Shown: in pieces, positions 58,064 to 64,000 of the stretch
Numbering within the stretch: the first letter of the stretch is position 1
Layout: each line of letters begins with the position of its first letter
NCBI RefSeq assembly: GCF_040115645.1
Contig: NC_089567.1
Span: 1,054,001-1,118,000 of the forward strand
Reading direction: 5' to 3'
DNA: 64,000 nucleotides
DNA from: Euwallacea fornicatus
Lineage: Eukaryota; Arthropoda; Insecta; Coleoptera; Curculionidae
Translations under genes and position numbers: made by a program
Notes under the pieces: model-generated
What the model was told of the DNA's origin: nothing
What the model saw: only the letters and a program-made list of their open reading frames with translations
The model's database searches: none

Positions 58064-59983
58064 CATAGAGCGCTTGTAAAACATATTGCCACACGTTTAT
58101 AACTTTCGTAAACCTGACGGTTAAAAAATGCTCATACATGTCTAATTTTATTCAAAAAAGGCATTGAATGCATCATTTTCGATGTTAAAATTTTTCACCC
58201 CTATTCAGCTAACCCCGTTAACTTTTTATTCTCTGACGGAAACCATTGTAGTATGTCAAACGAAAGGTAATTCAGAAAGGGGTAGAACGGTATACTGAGA
58301 ATAAAAATTTCATCTATGGTTTGCTAAAAAAATTACATTATAGATACAGAATAAAGCAACTCGCTATTACATCAAGCAACATTGAAACTTCTACAAAAAA
58401 TGCTCAAATTGGGCTCCAGTAGCAATTTGGCCGTGACTCAATCGTTCCTCGAAGTCTGTTACCCAATTATCCGGCGTTAATTCAGTTATTAATTCTGATC
58501 CTGTTCGAATTCTAAGACGTAAATAACCCCAATTTTGTGGTCTATTCTTGCATGCGGAACCATTTAAGGGGCACTACAAAAAATATCAAGGGGAGTAAGA
58601 TCTGGAGATCGCGGCGGCCATTCTATTTTGTCTTTTCCGCCGATCCATCTTCTAGGGAAAATCTCGTCAAGATATTCCCTCACAGCCATAGCGTAATGTG
58701 TTGGCGCACTATCTTGGTGGAATCAAACGTTATCGACTACTTGTCCTTTATTTTCTTCGAGGAAAATTGCCACGATTGATCGAACCATTTCGTTTTGAAA
58801 TAAGTAAAATGCGTTGTTTAAGTTTTCCTGTATAAAAAATGGGCCAACGAATTGGCAGCCGATTGTGTTCATCCATACATTGAGTTTTCACGGATGTTGT
58901 GCACGCAAAGTCTGTACTCAATGAGGATTGTCTGCAGACCAGCATCGACAATTGTGTCGGTGAAGAGGTCCATTTGGCAAAACGTTGTTTCGTCCGAAAA
59001 TGAGAGTCCATAATAAGAGCCTATTATTCTAAATGTCTTTTTCTTGCATGAATTCATAAAACTTTATACTACGATAAGATATTCAGGCGTCAGTTCTTGG
59101 GCAAGTGAAATTTTGCAGGGATGGAATTTTTCTCGTTTTAAAAAATTGCTTACCGATTTTGCAGATCCATCAAATTCATCGGCAACTTTGCTGGTACACT
59201 ATATGGGGTTTTCGTCGATAGATAAAAGAATATTTAGTGCAATATCGTTACCAGTTGCTGTTCGAAGTCTTTCACATTTTGGAGCAGCTTTCACGGTTAA
59301 AATTTTTTGAATTTTTTTATCAATCCGACGAACTACGTTTCCATCAATAGGTCGGTCCGGATGTTTTTCATTAAATGTGAGACACATTTCTTCGTAAGTT
59401 CTTTTGCGATCTCCATCTCTTATGGAGATTAAAATTTCAATTTTCTGCTTTTCAGATAAACCATCCATTTCTTAATATTCTAACTGTGGCAGATGTCTAA
59501 CGACCGAATTCAACTGCTAATATATTCTATAAGAACCGAAATATTTTGTATCTAGAAAATTGTTTATATTGAAGATGATTTGCAATTTCTACGTCTTACT
59601 GTAATTTTTCCACTCTCTTCCAAAGTGAAATAAAAATGGATCGTCTATATAGGAAGCAGATATTAGAATTTTTACTCTTTTTAGGACATGGGCTTGGGTC
59701 AATTTTTTTAAAATTGAAACTGTAAATCCAATTTTAGTTCTGAGTGTACCGTTGTACCCCTTATTGAATTACCTCTAATTTGATATATTACAATGGGCAC
59801 CTTCCTATTAGAAAATAAAAAGTTAGTAGAGGTAGCTGGATAGAGGTAAAAAACGTCGAAAATGGTGCATTAGATGCCTTTTTCAAAATGTATTTATACG
59901 TGTTTAAACATCTTTGTTTTAAACATGCGGTTAATAAAAGTTATAAACGTATTGCAATGCTTTTTACAAGCTTTGTGTACATA
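58064..59983 (-). mobile_element. DD41D-like element with about 220 bp inverted repeats, nearly full length
   Basis: The left repeat (58064 to about 58310) and right repeat (about 59735-59983) pair through CTTGTAAAA, ATTGC, ACGTTTATAACTTT, GGCAT and AATGCA/CACATTTTCGA. The tips read like those of the element at 25955-27776 (GCxCTTGTxAAAAxxATTGC). The transposase relic on the minus strand includes both N-terminal and catalytic domains, so this is the best preserved copy of the family here. Confidence 0.88.
58400..59468 (-). pseudogene. Nearly full-length transposase relic, DD41D
   Basis: From the ATG at 59468: MDGLSEKQKIEILISIRDGD, RKRTYEEMCLTFNEKHPDRP and VKAAPKCERLRTATGND form the helix-turn-helix region. 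A frame change follows, then the first catalytic motif LSFSDETTF. HQDSAPTHYAMAVREYLDEI and WIGGKDKIEWPPRSPDLTPL follow in one continuous frame. The second and third catalytic Asp are separated by exactly 41 residues. A TGA replaces a Trp before HQD, and frameshifts occur after TPLD, so it is inactive. Confidence 0.9.
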
Positions 59984-61187
59984 ATTCCCGGTTATTATAG
60001 TAGCTATTCATATTAATAGATATTTAACGACCTAGTATATTCATAATGTCGATTAATAATTGAGACATTTGAACGGTAATAATGCTAGTCGAAATTATTA
60101 ATCGCTCACTAATTCTGCCATTTATTCTGTTGACTGTATCGTGAAATCCCAAAACGTTACAAAATTATTAAGTTTGAACTTCAAAAGTTTTTTAAGCAGA
60201 TTTGCCATTCAATGTTTGACATTAAAAAATTCTATATAAAACGTTTAAACGTGCGTAAGTAACAGATGCCGATTACGTACGAAATTCTGATATTACGATT
60301 GGTCGGGTGCAAGTAGGCATGGCGGCATCAGCTCAGCCGCAGCGCGTTCGAAATCATGCGGTAAAGAAAAATCGTGCATTTATGGGAATCATTAATACAG
60401 GCAGATGCAATTTGTAATGATACGTGCGCCATAGACATGTTTGTAATGGTGACGTTAGTTCAGGTTAGTTTAGTTCGCAGGTTGATATCAAAGTTACATA
60501 TTCGTCATTTTCTAACATGCAGATATAAATTTTTGACCTCTAGAAGGGAGAAAGAGACAAATATTCCAATAATGGAGTTTTAAGTTTCGAACATTTCGCA
60601 AGATCTGAGCGCTTCTCAAAAGTTTGCAGTCGAATCGATTTCAAAGCTCAGCTATGTAGCGAAGAATTTAATTTTGCTTTTTTAATTAATTTTCATTTTC
60701 TATAGATTCGCAACATTAACGCAAACCAAATTTACATGATCAAGCTTTCGCACGCCACTGGTTCGGACCCCTTGTCACACGGGAATTGGGAAAAAACCCA
60801 AATATTTCTTTTTCGAAGGAGCCTCCGCTGTAGCTTTCAGCCCAGACAACGGAAATTATGACCGGTAGTTAATAAAAATAAATTAATAATTACCTGTGAC
60901 CGCATATTCCCTAAATGTAAATGGCTTGTTCAATTTAGGGATTTCCTCGTCCCTTGGGTTATTCTGCACCCGCTCCTGTTCTCCAGTTCTTTGCAATATA
61001 AATAGAGGGTCTCAAAATTTAATTTTTCTTTATTTCTCTGTCTTTCATAGCTATTGCAGTTTTCAATAAATTTTGTTCAAATTTGAAACATAGATTATCT
61101 AAAACTAAACGGTTGTGAGAATGTACGGGGTGATGTTTATCCCCAAACCTCCGGCGCGACGCTGACTACTTATGTTTGAAAATCTGG
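59984..61187. other. Intergenic, one possible first exon
   Basis: No recognised gene. A short GC-rich segment at 60319-60360 reads MAASAQPQRVRNHA and ends at GCG/GTAAAG. This could be a first coding exon on the + strand, but no following exon was found. Confidence 0.3.
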
Positions 61188-61300
61188 CATTTTTGTTTAA
61201 CTTAAACATTTTTTTGTTTAACTTAAACATTTTTTGTTTAACTTAAACATTTTTTGTTTAAGTTAAACATTTTTTTGTTTAAGTTAAAAAAAAATGTCTT
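61188..61300. repeat. Short tandem repeat with palindromic core
   Basis: Five copies of a 23-24 bp unit built on TTTGTTTAACTTAAACATTT. The core GTTTAACTTAAAC is close to a perfect palindrome. Copies differ mainly in T-run length, and the last two read GTTTAAGTTAAAC. Confidence 0.88.
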
Positions 61301-61518
61301 GCATTTTTTTAGTCTGTCGCTGCTTTCAAAGGTCATAGTGTTCCTTCGTTAGCGATGATTTACGTACCGGGTGAGGATGAATGGATCGGCTTTCGTGGAA
61401 AGATCTGCCTGGTCTCAGATGTAATTTTCCGGTTTCAGTTTTTGCATAGCTGTTTTCGTTCAGACTACTACTTAGTCAATTTTTTTGCTTTATTTCATAC
61501 AAAGTTTACATGTTTATA

Positions 61519-61947
61519 TACAGGGTGTTTCCTAAGTGTAGCCCGTAGCTTTAGAACAAAATTTCTTATGGTTAAAAAAAAAACAAATCTATAAACATGT
61601 GGCTGGAAATGGTTAGCTTCTGAGATACAGGGTGTGGAATTGAAAAAAACATATTATTATTTGAAATAAATTAAAAACCGTTAATGCCAGATTCATAAAA
61701 TTTTGCAGTCATTGCACGTCCAACAAGAACTGCATTTTGAGCATAAAGTAAATCTTAGCCGCAGTGAGGCGGCAGGACTTTTCGCGCGGACACCCTGTAC
61801 ACTTGCACATTCTATGTTCTATTTCCAACAATCTGTGTCTCAGAATCTAAACGTTTCCGGCCACATGTTCATAAGAACTTTTTTCATTAAATATCACAAG
61901 TAATTATTTCCTGAAGTTATGGACAGTACTTAGGAAACGTCCTATAT
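61519..61947. mobile_element. Foldback element with about 130 bp arms
   Basis: The left end TACAGGGTGTTTCCTAAGTG pairs with the complement of the right end (TATAGGACGTTTCCTAAGTA). Pairing continues through AACATGTGGCxGGAAA and TTCTGAGAxACA. Internal TACAGGGTGTGG (61626) and CACCCTGTAC (61792) motifs look like a second, inner pair of ends, suggesting one element inside another. Confidence 0.72.
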
Positions 61948-61974
61948 AATAATGTATACAGATATATGTTCATA

Positions 61975-64000
61975 CAGTCAAAATCGAATATAACGACTGC
62001 GAGGGGATGGAGTAAAAAGGGTCGTTATATCGGGTCATCGTTACATCAGAACGTGTTTTCTGATGATTAAACAAATATGAATAGAAAAACACAAAAATAT
62101 ATTTAAATCATCAAAAACTAAAGCAGATAAATAACAAAACGAAAATAATTTACTATGACTTCTAAGTTATTTATAGTTACGTATGTATGGTAAAAACACG
62201 TTGTTTATTTAAAAATTCTGTAATTTTTGCTTACTTTTTGCCACCCTGGTTAAAATGAAGTAATTCAATTTATTTCTTTATGGAACCGATTTCATTCAAA
62301 AGCCTTTTGTCTCTGAAACACTTGTGTAGCGCAAAACTGTTCAGGGTTTTTACAGCTTGTAGAGCTTCTGCAATTGATGATGACTTAAAATCTTCACCAC
62401 CCTCAGAGTCTTCCTCTCGTTCATCTTGTACGTCTTAAGTGACGGGAGCTTTTTTTGCAACTTGCTCGCCAGATAAGTAACCGTTTGTTTCCAAACAAAC
62501 GTCACTTACACAATCAGTTCATAATTCATCTGACAATGTAAGGTTTTTTATTATCATGGCAAAAAGCATAATATATTTTTTTTAAATCCATCTTTATCGT
62601 TCTTGCCATCTCGGGTGGAGAAAGATCCTCCTCCTCTTCGAACTCGTCAGCCACTGCTGCTAGTTTGTAAACCTGCATGTCTGAAACGATTTGTAATGGT
62701 TTGAGGTGATACCCTGTTCCATGCTTTAGAAATAATTGATATTGCATCCGAAAGATTGATGGTATGCTCTTTGGTTTGCTGATTGGTTTCAATAATAGTC
62801 ATTAGCTGCAGCTTTCTAAAATGTCCTCTCATCGATCTTATCATACCCTGGTGAACAGGATGCAGAGCTGCTGGAGTATTTGGTAGGGGATATTGAATTT
62901 TAATATTCTCTAAATTTGATATTTTTGGGTGCGCTAAACAATTTTGTCGACAAAGAGTAATTTTTTTTCATTATTTTAGTGTTCCAGTCTTTCAAAATTG
63001 TTATAAACAGGTCTGACGTCAACCAGGCTATTTTATTAGATGTATAAGGCGTTGGCAACGACTTCATATTCCTAAAACAGCTAGAGTTTTTTGAATTTAC
63101 ACTAACAGTTAACTTGGATCTTTCTGATCCTCTCACATCGGTAGCAACAAAAAGAGCAACACTTTCCTGGGACATTTTTGTTCATTTTTCTCCTTTATCA
63201 AATTTCAGTGTTTTGTTCGGAGTCATCTTGTGGAAAACACCTGTTTTTCCCGTGTTAAGATTCTCGTTACTCTAATATTTTTTTCGAATTTTTAGCTACG
63301 CAATTTTGAGTCAATCTGCAACTGGTTCACGAGCAGCTTCACCAATAATTGTTTCATACACAATGTTATGTCTTTGCAAAAAGTGTTTAATTCAACGTTT
63401 CTATTCCGGACTTTTATTCATTATTTTGGCAAACTGTTTCGATTTGGCTTGTAATATTGGACCACTGATTGCTGTTCCTTCATTTCCTTTTTTTTTAAAC
63501 CACATTCATAATGCTTGATAAACGTCCCCCTGGTTGGACAACTTAAGTTTTTTCTTTAGCAACAAGTTTTCGTTAAACGCACTTTTGATATTTTTCCAGT
63601 TCTTCCAAATTGTAGAAATAATTGAATGCGGTAGGTGCAGGCCAGGTGCAACGGTATTGTTGGTTCCACATGCTTTAAGTCTGAAAATAGTCCTCAATGG
63701 ACAAAACTTTTCTTTTCCCTGAAGTCGTTTTTGAAACAAAATTTCAATAATGCGAACAAGCTGAATACATACAATGAACACACCTTCTAATTTATATATC
63801 TAGTCCTCATTTATAATTCAGAGATTTTCCCGATGGTTCCTAATCCCTCTACACTCTTCTATAAAAAAAATAATTTCTTTGAGGTATTTACTGACACATA
63901 AAAAAACTAAAATTCTATGGCTTAAATCAACAAATCCCTTTGTCGCAGTTTTAGTTGCTTAGTGTCGATAAATGGCTCGAAGAAATTGATTTTTTATGTA
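61975..64000 (-). mobile_element. Pogo/Tigger-like element, right end outside the window
   Basis: The left terminus CAGTCAAAATCGAATATAAC, preceded by a TA, is of pogo/Tigger type, and repeats of CGTTATATC follow it. The decayed transposase lies inward on the minus strand. No matching right terminus was seen by 64000, so the element continues past the edge. Confidence 0.8.
62280..63781 (-). pseudogene. Pogo/Tigger (CENP-B/jerky-type) transposase relic
   Basis: The minus strand gives, in order, SIISTIWKNWKNIKSAFNEN (psq-type helix-turn-helix) and LSNQGDVYQAL (start of the CENP-B-type domain). RHNIVYETIIGEAA follows, then the DDE-type core TGVFHKMTPNKTLKF, SVALFVATDVRGSERSKLTV and NKIAWLTSDLFITILKDW. 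The C-terminal acidic segment (FEEEEDLSPPE) and helix run to about 62280. Stops and frameshifts separate the parts, and the segment carrying the remaining catalytic acidic residues is degraded. The 5' end of the gene lies beyond 63781, perhaps outside the window. Confidence 0.88.

Noticed and set aside
1..64000. Prokaryote-type defence system, CRISPR array, prophage or operon
   Set aside because: The window is eukaryotic, with introns, poly(A) signals and animal gene families. Nothing resembling such systems is present.

Overview
This is an AT-rich eukaryotic window, almost certainly from an insect. The evidence is split genes with GT-AG introns, 3' AATAAA signals, very low gene density, and many decayed Tc1/mariner-type relics. 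A beetle is my best guess, but that is inference. There are no bacterial-type operons, CRISPR arrays or rRNA, and I found no convincing tRNA.

Layout. A TBL2 (transducin beta-like 2) gene runs on the + strand from upstream of 5682 to 25444, with seven recognised coding exons; its first coding exon was not located. Its 15.2 kb second visible intron (5992-21195) holds a complete REXO1/GOR-type 3'-5' exonuclease gene on the same strand (11751-14666). The same intron carries a mariner relic (7354-8382), a long-armed foldback element (8706-10241) and a hairpin element with a second foldback element inserted at its apex (19489-20615). A further foldback element lies in a later TBL2 intron. From 29445 to 32497 the minus strand carries a likely two-exon gene for a 45-residue Cys-rich single-pass membrane protein that I do not recognise. 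A single-exon ALKBH6 gene lies at 38755-39396 (+). Fragments at 44895-47733 look like a decayed or partly seen gene. A GC-richer segment with an initiator motif at 48691 may be the 5' exon of a gene whose coding part is not in view.

The rest is dominated by DNA transposons. At least five relics belong to long-inverted-repeat Tc1/mariner elements. In three of them the last two catalytic acidic positions are 41 residues apart (DD41D, rosa-like), and a fourth fits that spacing once a frameshift is allowed. There is one Tc1 (DD34E) relic with about 200 bp inverted repeats, one mariner relic, and one pogo/Tigger relic that runs off the right edge. A separate set of foldback elements shares TACAGGG-like ends at TA sites. 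Minisatellites occur at 32970-33170 and 61188-61300.

I see no operon-like functional system. TBL2 (ER-membrane WD40 protein), REXO1 (RNA exonuclease) and ALKBH6 (Fe(II)/2-oxoglutarate dioxygenase) are unrelated housekeeping genes. The most useful observations are the same-strand nested gene, a GC-AG intron in REXO1, the unannotated-looking small membrane protein gene, and the population of DD41D elements.
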